A stretch of 64,000 bases of DNA from Exophiala sp. HKRS030 (GCA_023897205.1 JAHWDD010000003.1:2421665-2485664), one strand, 5' to 3'. Shown: positions 34,000 through 45,317, numbered from the stretch's first letter. Numbers and translations: made by a program. The notes: a model not told the origin generated them from the sequence alone.

Positions 34000-36310
34000 T
34001 CAAATGTGAGACTTCTTAGTGATGAACTTCTGCGGGATATCTACATGCTTCGCTCGAAGGTACTCGGCCAAATTCTGGCAATGGGAGTTAGTCTTGACGA
34101 AGTAGCAACGGTGCATGGAGAGTGACTCATACCTTTCCCAACGAATCCATTTTGACGGAGCTACTTACTCCCGCGCCCAGAATCCCATGGATGACAAAAT
34201 GAACGGCATGAATACCGGGAAATTCGCAACGCTCTATCAAGGTATCTGGGGTGGCCTCTTTCGCGAGAAGATCTGCAGTTATTGTTAGCTCTCATATTTC
34301 CGGCCTGTACGGTTTCGCGATTCACCACGCAGTCTTGCCGTTGTAAGAAAACTTCTTAGCCATTCGTACTTCTCGCGTTGTAAAGCACCACACGGAAAGA
34401 AGAATCCAACATTCACATTTGCTCCTTTATCGCCACTACGGGCGTACACGGCATGGCCAAGTGGCATTCGAAACGTAGGACCGAAAGACTCCAACGCAGT
34501 AGGTTTACGTGGCTGATAATCTTGTTGGACTGGCAACTTATCACGCCGCGCCCATTTTGTTTGGTGTTGCACGGCCGAAGCAGCTGGATTGGATTTTCCG
34601 CTTACAAATTTGACCTTCTGCTGGACATGGCTTTGATGGATAAGGCCTGGAAAGTAGTTACAGAACACCCTAGGCTCGGCAGTTCTGTAGTCGAAGTTTG
34701 CTGTTAGCCCCGGATATCCGGAAAGTTGATTGCTCATGAGCGGTCCCAGGAATTTCCCTGGCGTGAGGGCTTTCGCATTTCTTGATTGAGCGAGAACTCG
34801 AAGTTGAAGTGTCGCTTCCAGTTGGCTTTGAGGATTCTCTTTCGGTGTTCCGTAGAGCTGGAAATCTAAAATATCAAGTTCACCTTGGTCTACCATTCGG
34901 CGCGACATTGCTTCAAAACTCTCTGCTTTCTCTTTAGTGTCGAGTCCTGTAACATAGACCGAGAACTCGGCCTGGTATCCTCCAACTGCCATGATGGCGA
35001 TTTTCAGAGTTTCTGGTGCCATAGACCCTATTTTCATGATGCCTCATTAGAGTTGAAAGCCTAGGCTAGGATAGCTGACATACCCTTGATACCAGAGATT
35101 TGGACTTGATCTTGGCCTGTCTGTTCCATCTTCACATTTGACAGGTCTGCAATGACGTCTGGGTTATAGTAAAAATTGCCTTGTAGCTCGTAGAGCAACT
35201 GCCCACGTAGTGTATCCGTGTTTACTCTGCAATTTCGAGTCAACATCCATTTAGAGACATAAGTCCCAGCAAGAGAACAGATGGGTCCAGTGGGAACACT
35301 TGCATTCCATTTTGGTTGCCATGTTTTTGCACAAGGCTCGTGGCATCCTTTGTGATGGTCACAATAGGGTAGGATAAATCAAAGTAATTCGGAGCGAGAT
35401 CCTTGAATCCGCCGAAATTCCCACCAGTCTAGACAACGTTAATGGCCACAATGTTGTGAGAAAATGGAAGAGAAATTGCGCACCGCATAGCAACCACACT
35501 CAATTAGATGGCCTGCCACCAGGGATCCCGCCAGACTGTCCCAGTCATCCATTTTCCAATTATGCCACCAAGCAGCAACCCCATGACCTAAAGGAGGTTG
35601 AGCCTGAGATATAACATGTCGCACTGGCGCTTACCGTGCTGGCATCTGTGCATCTGCCACAAATCACTATGTCCGCACCTCTTTCGAGGGCTTGCACAAT
35701 GCCCCAGCAACCGATATAGGCGTTTGCTAGAAGAATTTCAGGGTATCTTTTTTTCCAGCTTGCAAAGTCTCCCGTAGCCAAAGTAAGTGGCTCTATCTGC
35801 ATTTTGTCCAATTTACACAGCAGGTTGTCACCGGTCACGTAAGCAACCTTCTTGCAGCCTCCTCGAGAGGCAATCAATTCGTCTACCATTTGGGCGAGCC
35901 CTTCAGGATCCAGACCACCAGCGTTAACGACTATTCGTAGATTTGGATTTCGATAATGGAGATATTCTTGGATTGCCAGTTTTAAGGAATAAAGAAACCC
36001 GGGCTCATAGCCGCCTTTCCTTCTTTCTTTCTGTTGCAAGGCTCGAGAAGCTAAGTTGACCTCGAAAAGATGGAATGTTAGCAAATTGTCAAAGCCGCAT
36101 TGAGGGTGATACCTCTGATAGCCAATCTCCAATAATGGCGTCAACTGTGACATCGCCAGCCAGCATCGACTTCAAGGCTAAATTATCATTAGCGAAAGCA
36201 ACAAACTATGTTGAACAAGACCACCAACCGTCGAGCCGATCACCAGTTGACCCAGATACATTACCTATGACTACAGGTCGTGAGCCCTCGACCGCTGCAA
36301 TTCGCTCCAT
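34000..36310 (-). CDS. AtuA-family (DUF1446) acyclic terpene utilisation protein
   Basis: Minus-strand exons 36310-36229, 36177-36113, 36060-35635, 35587-35484, 35428-35304, 35226-35084, 35027-34326, 34272-34133 and 34074-34000; about 620 aa. Conserved blocks are PVVIGNVSGSTGDR, GDWLSE, YEPGF, NAGGLDPEGLA, ICGRCTDAST, AAWWHNW, HLIECG, TGGNFGGF, LLYELQG and YYNPDV. The C-terminal AtuA-like domain shows ARSGDKGANVNVGF and CEFPGIHAVHFVIHGILG. The intron 35227-35303 has a GC donor (GCAAGT). The junction of exons 3 and 4 is one base out of phase: either a base is lost near 35587-35635 or an implausibly short 31-nt intron is used. Bacterial atu genes serve citronellol/geraniol breakdown, but the AtuA reaction itself is not established. 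Its presence suggests a terpenoid-derived branched substrate. Confidence 0.85.
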
Positions 36311-36865
36311 CAGAGCTGTCTTCTTTCTCTGTTGTGTCCAGATGTCAATATAGAGTCTGAGGATAGTATAAATTCGAAGCTTGCTATTGGCCAGAATCAG
36401 GCTCAGCTTTGTGTTGAGATTTGGCAGAAATCTTTTATGTCTACTTTTGGAAAGCAACCAGCCATGATGGATTTGGGGTGAGGCGTGAAGTCTGAAATAT
36501 CTTGGCTGTATGCTTGTTAGCCCGAGTTGCCTAGGTAAGCTAAGTAGTAAGTCCGGCGCCGAGCATGTTCATTCCAGGCCCAGATGGCCGCCTTGTTAGG
36601 GTGCATTTCCATCGAATTATGCGTAGCATAGTTTGCATGCGCCTGGGTTGTCATATTAACGATATCAGCAGTGGTCTCTGACCCCTTGACGAGAGCAATA
36701 AGTGATCCATTCAAGTCCACTGCGGGTTTAGTATACCGCATTGTACAGGCTTTGATGCCTAACTGCAATTTCGCCTCCATCTTTGGTTTACAACACTAAA
36801 TTACGAACACACGTATGTGCTCAATCACTAAAGGTCAGTATTTGACGACCTACGTACAAGGGCTT
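36311..36865. other. Intergenic, AtuA promoter
   Basis: Holds the CGGYRCCG site at 36554. An 88-codon open frame on the minus strand (36780-36517) overlaps the site. It matches no family I know, so I do not call it a gene. Confidence 0.4.
36554..36561. promoter_or_regulatory. CGGYRCCG palindrome, AtuA promoter
   Basis: CGGCGCCG, 244 bp before the AtuA ATG. Confidence 0.55.
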
Positions 36866-38014
36866 TCATGGTGCCGCATGGTCTTTGATCCAATTCAAGA
36901 TCAAGTTATCAGTTTTCGTACGCACAGCCGGGTCGAGGAATTTCGACCCGACTGCATAGATATGCATCTGACCCCATTCTATTGTCAACTTGCATGGTAC
37001 TCCTGCTGAGCGACACAATTCAGCCCATTTGACTGAATCATATCGCGCAAACTCTGCCCCTCCAGCGAAGATCAGCTGAGGACTCAAACTTCCAATCTCG
37101 CCCGCGCTCGAGTGAAGAGGGTTGACTTCTGGCGATTCAGGTGAAAGGTCGCCTATGAAAAGCTTGACCAAATTCGGTACGGCAATGTTCGCCATGAGGA
37201 AGTAGTCGCTCTCTACTGCAGCGTTCCCTCCTTTGTAGGCCGTCAAGGTCATGTCAATCCAGGGGAGATCAAGACCGTTGCTGCTGGTTGCGGCAAATCT
37301 AGTCTTTTGAGGTCCAAGCCGGCCAATATGCTCAGGCCACCTCAAAATTCAGTTAGCATAATGCCTTTGGCTCCCGCGGGCAAATCTTACCACCAGCTGA
37401 ATCTCCCATAAAAACTATTCTTTCATGCTCTATACCCTGGTCGAGCAGAAATTTATAGACTTGCAGGAATGCATTTTTTTGGGCTGGATGTGGTGCATCG
37501 ATAGATAGTGCTGCGACACATGTGAGGCGCCGACAGACTGGACCTAAGCAAAGGACTTACGATACTCCACGGTCACAAAAGCTAAGTCGAGACCAACCTG
37601 GGCACCCTTTGTGATCCACCGCTCCATATAGTTGACATACATTCTCGCTTCCCCGCGTGCGTAGCCACCGCCGTGTGCGAAAAGCACAACACATTTCTGG
37701 ATATCATTTTGTGACTGCCGAAATTCGGCAAGATGCCTAGAGCCAGGGATCAAATATGCTGGAATGTCCTCTTGCAACTTTCTTGCACGTCTGGAAGCAA
37801 GATTACCCACAGGAAGTCTATGTGTCAAGTCTGGAAACGTCAAAGATGCGGATGATAGATAAGCTCGCTGAATCTGTAGACGAAGAGATTGATAGGCGGG
37901 GAAGTGAGGAAGTAGAAGACGGCGCAACAGTGCCAGTAGCACTTGTGACAGAAACGAGTGCGAGAAAACCAATGTGCGCCACGGATGCTTCAAGAGCAGC
38001 AATAAAAGATTCAT
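36866..38014 (-). CDS. Alpha/beta hydrolase, hormone-sensitive-lipase type, one frame break
   Basis: Minus-strand exons 38014-37561, 37510-37391 and 37340-36866; about 349 aa. A one-base loss in the G run 37262-37265 breaks the frame at the ISPW segment. A hydrophobic N-terminus (MNLLLLLLKHPW, then FLSQVLLALLRRLLL) suggests a membrane anchor. The oxyanion-hole motif HGGG lies at about 114-117, the nucleophile elbow GDSAG has Ser near 189, and a late His (WGQMHIYAVG) completes the triad. This matches the HSL/steryl-acetyl-hydrolase branch (Say1-like), often ER-anchored with a lumenal or cytosolic esterase domain. In this cluster it is the natural partner for a BVMO, cleaving the ester or lactone. 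The assignment of substrate is inference. Confidence 0.85.
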
Positions 38015-38135
38015 GATGTGTATGGATTTCCAAGTCCTAATCAGACTGTGACACAAAAGGGTTGACCATTCAAATGTCCATTCTGGTGGCTTGTATTGGC
38101 ACTCTAAGAGCTGACCAAGACTGTCTTTCGGGTTT

Positions 38136-38143
38136 CGGCACCG
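38136..38143. promoter_or_regulatory. CGGYRCCG palindrome, esterase promoter
   Basis: CGGCACCG, 122 bp before the alpha/beta hydrolase ATG; the rightmost perfect site I found. Confidence 0.6.
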
Positions 38144-38356
38144 GGCCCTAGATAGCTCGGCATGTGGCTTTTGCAGACACGGTCCCCATTTCTACACGGG
38201 GCTAGCGAACTGACTCACTACTCCGTCGTCTTACGATCCATCACAAGGCTAGATAAGCTGAGGTTAGGCATACATTTTAGCGTTCCAAGTAGAACCGAGG
38301 GGTCTTATTGCTTTTCAGACTATTTTAACACAGTATTATGTAAATATTGTACAGAT

Positions 38357-40166
38357 CTATAGCTTTGGCTTTTCCTTCGCCGGTGAAATATTCTGCTTGC
38401 AAATGGAATCAGTTAGAGCCTGCAGCTCAGGCAAATGTGCTTTGTATATGCCACTCGGCGTTGTCCTGTATTTTATACACAGGTGGGCCGCGGTCGCAGT
38501 TGCAATTGCGTGCTGAGCTCCATTGCCCATAAACTTTGTGTTCGAGCCTGCTATATGGGTTACACTGATGTGCTTTCCAGCCATCATCAGATTTGAAATG
38601 TTGCTTGAGTATAGACATCGAAATGGAATATCATAAGGTAAACCGTCACGCTCGTCCCAATCCCAATGTTTGAGGCGAAAGTCATATTCCTTGTTTCCAG
38701 GGTAGTGCAAGCAGAATGCGCCGCCATTTTGAACAACCGCATCGTGGAATTGTTTGTGCGTCCGAATATCCGTCTCAGTCAAGACGTATGCACCCTTATA
38801 TCTCTTGAACTCGCCCTGTGCAGCGACAAATGCCACCCACTCAAACTCCAGATTGGCATAAGCCGACGCCTCCATGGTCTTGACATTGGCAAATGTACCA
38901 TAAATTGCGCGGAGGAGATGATCTCTGATCTGTTCAGCGTTCACGTAGGGGTCAAGCCATTGACCATACTCCCAAAAATGAGTCATTGGCCTTTGCATCC
39001 GACGGGCAATCGTTGGATCTGGGATTCGATCTGGTGCGACTACAGATGGACCTGGGGCATTCTCAATCCCTGGTTCCCTTAGCTGGCCACCTAAATTTGC
39101 AAAGTTCTTTGCAATCTCCGTGGCCCACGGTACAGGCGGGAATGTAACAGGTACTTCCGCCATACGTGTTCGGAAGAAGACAGTGTTTCCATGGTGCATT
39201 TCCGCTCGCTGGTCGGGAGCCAGATTCTCTCCGAATTCTGCTTTCGACTCTTGTCCAAAGAGAGTTTCCGCGCCAGAGAAGATCCCGAGAATAGCTTTTC
39301 CAGAGCAATCGATAAAAATAGGTGCTGACAGTCGAGTTTCTTTGCCACTGCAGGCATCACGGGCATCAACAGAAATAATCCTTGAGCCGTGAATAACCGT
39401 GCTAAAGACAGTATGTCCCATAAATATTGCAACTTTTCTTTCCGCTTTGAGTAGACGCATTGCCTGAAGATCACCGTCCGCAGTTCGCTCCGATATCTCT
39501 TCCACAAGTGGTCCTCTCATTCCACGAGGGTTTAGGCCAATTTCGACACTCGCATTTCCACCGAGGTATGGACGATCCTGCACGAGGGCAACGTGTTCGC
39601 CCAACCTGGCAGCTGTCAAAGCGGCGGCAATCCCAGGAACTCCACCACCAACAACCACCACGTCGTACTCTCGAACGTCGACCACGCGATCGGGTAAGCC
39701 TCGCATGCGACGACGCCAGGCGCGTGAGTTTTCGCTAACACTGTTTGGTGGAGGTATCTTGTCGAGAGAAAGAAATATTGCGTCGCACCGCCCACAGAAA
39801 CCAGTAAGATCGTGCAAGGCCAGTCTGGTGCTTGTTGTGAGGAGCGCCTTGCCCCGGTTTGCCACATCCAATCTTGATCATTTGAACCAAACTCAGCGTC
39901 TAGAGCTTGACCATTGATTTTCAAGCTGAATCTCCCGGGTGATGATGAGGAACCCAATCTTTGGTTCGCACCCAGACATTGTAATCACCAGGAATAGGCA
40001 CCGAAATTGTGGTTGTTGCATCTGTGACTGGATTGCCATTCCCATGGGCTAAGAGGTACGGGGAGCCCATTTGCATCTCAAATTGGGAATCCAGAGTCCA
40101 GCCACCGAAGTCATCAAATTCCTCGGCCTCCACCAAAATACCACTTCGAGGAAAGTAGTCCATCAT
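38357..40166 (-). CDS. FAD-dependent oxidoreductase with N-terminal golvesin/xly-like domain, PKL end, two frame breaks
   Basis: No intron is seen. One-base losses near 39933-39939 and in the C run 39852-39855 shift the frame; with both the product is 603 aa. The first about 130 residues are a beta-rich golvesin/Xly-CBD-like domain (LVEAEEFDDFGGW, YNVWVRTKDWVP, RFSLKINGQ, LALHDLTGFCGRCDAIFLS). The FAD part follows: EYDVVVVGGGVPGIAAALTA (dinucleotide-binding GxGxxG variant), YLGGNAS and IFIDCSGKAILG, with late AGKHISVTHIAGS. It ends KPKL, a PTS1-type tag. This two-domain layout is one I associate mainly with Bacteroidetes and Planctomycetes proteins. The substrate is unknown and could be an acyl or ring intermediate. 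Whether it is regulated with the cluster is unclear, since only half-sites lie upstream. Confidence 0.82.
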
Positions 40167-40877
40167 TGAGCATTACAGCAGGGGGGAGAATATCTGAATG
40201 GCCAAGACTACCTATCAAGGACGATGGAAAGCAGAGGTCATACAATGCATATCTTGTGCGTATCGGGGAAAATTGTGATTCAGGTCACTTTATACCCAGA
40301 TCACATACAATGATTACTCAACTGGTTTTGAGTCCATTTCAGAGGGAGAAAAATGCCGAGGTCGGTGGTCGGCACTTTTGGAATATCAGCGTGTATCGAG
40401 TCAAAGAAATTTTCGCTTGATGGCTGAAGATAACAGTTATCTCAAGCCCATGTTGAAATGGCACTTTCAATTATGTGAATGCACTGAAATGAAATGCGAA
40501 TGCCTTGTCATAAGAAGGGTGAAGGAACATCTCAGATGCACGGTGACGTCATTTTCACGCCAACAATAAAGAGCATCAATTGTACTGTGACTACAGTTAG
40601 GCAAAATGCTCATTTCGTCTACTTAGACCAGAAAAAATCGAAGAAAACTCATCATTTGACCAACTTTTTATGGCCGAAAAGCGTCTGTTGCTTGCAAGAG
40701 ACGTATCATGTGGCGAGCATCTAGCTAGACACCCACAAGAAGAAAGTAAAGCATGAAGACCGAAGGCGGTCAAATACAATATGTAATCAGGAACATGATG
40801 TCAAGCCCGTGTCTGTAGGCGCGAGGAGACTCATTATCTGTAAAGCATCTCTCGGTTTTGTACTCTCCACAAGAAAA
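40167..40877. other. Intergenic between FAD oxidoreductase and LPMO
   Basis: No gene seen. Has three CGG/CCG half-sites at about 40356-40374, including CCGAGG at 40356-40361. Confidence 0.5.
40356..40361. promoter_or_regulatory. CCGAGG (FarA/FarB-type fatty-acid element), FAD oxidoreductase promoter
   Basis: CCGAGG is the complement of CCTCGG, the core bound by FarA/FarB in Aspergillus. It lies 190 bp before the FAD oxidoreductase ATG and is followed by two TCGG half-sites. A six-base word can occur by chance. Confidence 0.35.
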
Positions 40878-41974
40878 TTAGGAGAGATAGCAGGAGTATT
40901 TCTTGCCTTGGAACAAGAGTTCCTCTGGCGTGAGTTCTGCTGATGTTGAAGTGGCTGGCAAGGCGGGCACAGTGCTTGACGCGGAGTCTGGTGGTGTGAA
41001 AGTCGTCGTGATGGCCGCGCTCTCGCTGGGAATGGAAGCTAAAGTGGTAGACGTGGTTGTTGTGGTAGAAGTGAGATCGGTAGGAATGACAGACGACGTG
41101 GTTGTCGTTATCGTTGAACTAGTTGTAACGACCTTGATCACTGTGTTGAGAGTTGTCGTGACAGAGGGAACAGTCAAGGATATGGTACCGGAAGGCAGGT
41201 CTGAAGTCGGAGCCGAGCTTGCAGCAGGAGGCGAACCCGAATCAACTTGACCTTGCCACACTATTGGACCAACATGATATGGATAATCTTTAGCTCCCAG
41301 ATGTTGAAGTGGATTGCTGGATCGTCGGCAACGTACGCGCCAGGGAACTTGACCAAAGGACCAGGAATACCGGAGCCATTTCCAGTCACCTTGACTTGAG
41401 CACAGCTGTAGTAAAACTCAGCATCACCTGCGTGCGCTCCGTGCAGACCGATGTGCTCAGCACGAACTAGATATTCGCCAGGGGGTGTTCCCGGAGGGAT
41501 GACGAATGAAATGCGATCCTTGTCCCATGTGCACCAATCTGTATCCTGAAGCTTGTCTGCTGTGCTTCCACAAACAGTTTCATCATGGATCTTGAACCAG
41601 TCCCCAGAACCATCGTATTCCACCACCTTGCCAGGGGCCTTGGACATGTACACCTGGGCCGGGCCAGGATGTCGCATTGTCGCCCCAGCACCTAACTTGA
41701 TGGCCAATTTTGTGCCCGGCGCCACTTCAGCAACCTTGGTTTTTGCTGCATTGCCAAAAGTGCCCTCGTTGCAGCGGAAGTCGTTATCCAAGGGAGTGAT
41801 ACCAGGGGAATCTTTGAATTTGGTTGGCATATACGTTTCTTTCCTCGTGTTTTGGCGGACGTATTCCCATGCTTTAGTCTCGACACCGTCAATCACCAGG
41901 AATGTCAATGAGTAATGAGCGGAGGCGACACTTGCGGCCCCAAGGAGAGAAGCAACAATGTTTTGGACCTTCAT
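40878..41974 (-). CDS. AA9 lytic polysaccharide monooxygenase with Ser/Thr-rich tail, one frame break
   Basis: Signal peptide MKVQNIVASLLGAASVASA, then the mature N-terminal His (HYSLTFLVIDGV) that forms half of the copper histidine brace. The second copper His is in ATMRHPGPAQVYM, and the axial Tyr region is YYSCAQVKV with the preceding EHIGLHGAHAGDAEF. These are AA9 (former GH61) marks: secreted copper enzymes that cut cellulose or related beta-glucans oxidatively. A one-base loss near 41288 shifts the frame just before GPIVWQGQ. Beyond it runs an about 110-residue Ser/Thr/Pro-rich tail, likely O-glycosylated, without a CBM1; restored length is 365 aa. It has no CGGYRCCG site and no link to the peroxisomal genes, so it is probably not part of the cluster. 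Confidence 0.88.
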
Positions 41975-44900
41975 GCTTGTGACCGTACCAGCGGGCGTAA
42001 TGAAGAAATGGTACAAAGTGAGACAAAAAGAACGGCAGGGGAAAGTAGATGCAAACGAGTGACTGTAACGAGTGACTTGAAGAAGTGAATTTCCACCTGG
42101 GAGAGGTTCAGCTCCAATTTATACTTCTGTTGGTGAAATTATTGTAATTCTCTCCTGGGTGACAAGTTGTCGTCCACATCGGGACGGTGTAATCTATTTT
42201 TCGCTTAGACCGTTGAAATGATGAAACGTGAAGAAAGCCTACAGCAACAGGGTAGTGGCGCTGATGCCAGGTGGATTCAGAAAACAGAGCTCCTGCGTTC
42301 ATCAGAGTCGGATCAGGTTGATGTTGCTCGATACTAGCTTCTGTGATCGATCAAGGGTGGTCGTAGCCTTGAGATACTATCAATGCCCCGCCGGGAGGTA
42401 CTTAGTCGCTGAAAAATATGCTTGTCTCCTGATTTCTTGGCCTCGCCAGATCCTAGAACTGGGGTGAGTTTCAGGACAACTGGAAGCTAGATTTGAGGGC
42501 TAAGAGCCAATTAGAATCGCCATAGCTGAGAAACACGAAAATTCGATTCAAGTCTTCAATTTCCATAAAATACATCAGGCTTGACAGTACCAAGTCAGCT
42601 CTGCGGCGTGCATAGAATCGAAAACAGTCAAGTATACTATCTGCATGCAATTGTCGTCTGTAAGGGTGCGCAGACGACTGAAAGGGTCGATAAGTATGAA
42701 GTACATGCTAACTTCCGGAGAATAAAGAGGGCTAAACAAATGCCCCGGTCCTGGTCAGCTTAGCCAAAAGCATGGCGTCTTGAAAGGCAAAATAACAACG
42801 GAGTATTCTGTCCATACTGAGGCCCGATTAGGTACGCTGTGGAGAAGAATTGCTCCGCCGGGCATTTACCAGATGTACATAATCTGGAAGACTGGAAGGA
42901 CAAGTCCGCGAGATCCACTCGTGCCACTGTAGCATGCAATTCGAAGAGGAGTGCTTGGCAGTCCTGATGCATCTCCACCCCATGCCTGTGGGCAACATCC
43001 ACGACATTGATCATTGGCGACTTGAGCAGCGAATTGGCCCTATGTCAGCACTGAAGTGTTTCAACTTCGTGAGTCTCCATGTGGTAGGTCCTCGAGATTC
43101 TGCACAGCAAGACCTCTACGAGTTGCTGCTTGCTGCCACCTAGGTGGCACCTTGTCTACTGGGAATTTCGTTGATCTTTTCCGTCTCATCGTTAAGGTGC
43201 TCGAACACCAACTACAGGAATTTATTAGGGCTTATAGGAAGATACACAACCTTTGCCCGACGCTCAGAGCCCATCACTGCATGTAATATATGGCCAACTT
43301 CCATTCTATCTGGGTCTTTCTGCGGAGATCATATAGCACCCTGTGCACTTGTCAATGCTGTATTCGAATGAATCCACAACACTAACAACTGCTGCATGCC
43401 CCAGTCACTTCAGGGCCGTCGAAAAATCTATGCTTTTCAACCAGCCCAGCTCTTACAAAAAAGCTCCAAGAATGGCTACTCCCTGTCTGCGGTGGCTGTG
43501 CAGACGTCTTCGACCACGTTCTGGTTATGATCCTTGCAGCGGGCTTCACATCCGGAGCATAAAATTGCCTTGCTGCTTGCCTGATCCGTTTCTCTTCTGC
43601 ATAAACGTTCTCGGCGTTGTTGTCGCTCTGCTCGAGGCATTGACGTAACCTCGCTTAGTGTTCCGCGCAGCTAGCATGTGGATACTGGGCTCTAACGTAG
43701 TGCCTCCTGTTCTTGGGTTCCCGCCATGTAAGATGGATGGATTTCATCCACTCTCAACACAAACATCCTCTTACGCACTTGACCGCAAAGAACGGCAGAA
43801 CAAATGAAGAGAGAAGGAATGGAACCAAGCCTCACACCGAGCAGCGTCTGACACCTTGATCAACCACGCCTGGCTTGCATTTTTAACAATATTTGCTTCG
43901 CTGCGTTTAGGATTAATGACTTTTCGTACGAAGTGGGGACCATACAAACAGGAAACAATAACCAATTTAGATCAAGTTACAGGTCAAGCACATACATGTG
44001 CTCTCGTTTTTCAATCACCCAGTGGAAGTTGAGCATAGTCTCCACTTTGGGGAAGGCTCCAGAAGCTATAGGTATCGCATCTGCTACCACAGCCGAACAT
44101 CCCGGGCTTAGATGCTAGCAGATTTTGCATCATTCTCTCTGCACCTTACAGATTATTGTCAACTTATCAGATTGAGGTGATCCCTCTGACAAGTTCAAAC
44201 TAGCAACTGTAGTACCAATTCAGATTGTCTTCCCGGGTCCATGGGCTTGCTTGAGGCTGCAGTGGATGCCTTCAGATAAAGGTTCAATAAATGCTAGAAA
44301 CTCCGGTCTGCACCGCCATTCTCGTTTCAATTACTTAATTGACGACGCTATCGATGTGATATACGGTTTGCCTTCCAGGGTACCTACACAGCCCCTTTTG
44401 TCCTACATAGCCAATGGGCCCTTGCTACTTGTCCAAGTTGAAATTTCAGTGGGCACACTATCTGGGCGACTTGGTTTCTATCAAGGTTCGCAGGATGTGT
44501 AAAAGGAAGACGAAGCCCAAAGCAGAACAGCCTTATCTTCTTAGGCGGCGACTGTTTTAAGCACCTGTTACGATAATATAGGCTCTCAAGCATGTCACAA
44601 AGCTCTCCAGAAGAAGTTGGGTTCGGCTGTATACAGAATCAAGCCTCAAAGGCGAGTCTAATCGTTTCTTGGGCAGGTGTTGACGAGAGCTATGGGGTTG
44701 GGGGCGAGCTAAGCAACACGAAACAGCGCCATTGAAAACGTGTCGCTCGCCATCTTAGTCGAACTGAAGAACCTTATCGGCTTCCCCACTATTGCCCCTG
44801 GAACTGGATTCGAGCCCACACTTTTGGGATCCGAGTCTTGGCCATCGACTTCTTAAAGTCATCCTAACTTGCCAAGCTCTTTAGCGAGAAACAGTGACCC

Positions 44901-45317
44901 TGAATCATGCGACGAGCAGGAAGAGGAATCGGTGAGCGCTGGCATCATACCACTTCAACCGCAAGAGAACCCATCGCAAGGAGGAGCGGACCACTGATCA
45001 TTGATCCCACCCTCTGCAGTATCCCGTCGCAATTTCACATGGATCACAGATCCGTCAAGTTTGAAATGTGTAGATCTTGTGGTATTACTGCAACGGTGAG
45101 ACAATGAGGGATCGTTGGTCATGATCTCAACGCCTATGACCCAAGCACACTGGCTCGCGCGTTCTACCAATGAGTTTGTCTCAAGGTTAGCGATCTATGA
45201 CCAAGGTTTGAATAGATCTGACAGAGGAAATGTTTACCATGACTCTTTAGGCCTGATGAATACTGGGGCATGAGAAGTACACAAACTATTCTTCGATTTC
45301 ACCTCTGCAGCAGTCGC
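41975..45317. other. Gene-free region, 3.3 kb
   Basis: No frame can be assigned to a family on either strand; open frames are under 105 codons. A weak tRNA-like stretch near 44790-44876 is discussed under rejected items. Confidence 0.45.

Noticed and set aside
36517..36780. 88-codon minus-strand open frame between AtuA and the hydrolase
   Set aside because: No family similarity, no splice partner, and it overlaps a promoter motif site; chance frame is more likely.
44790..44876. Minus-strand tRNA-like sequence with a B-box-like GGCTCGAATCC
   Set aside because: The A-box region is poor and I cannot fold an acceptor stem or a clear anticodon loop; at best a tRNA-derived relic.
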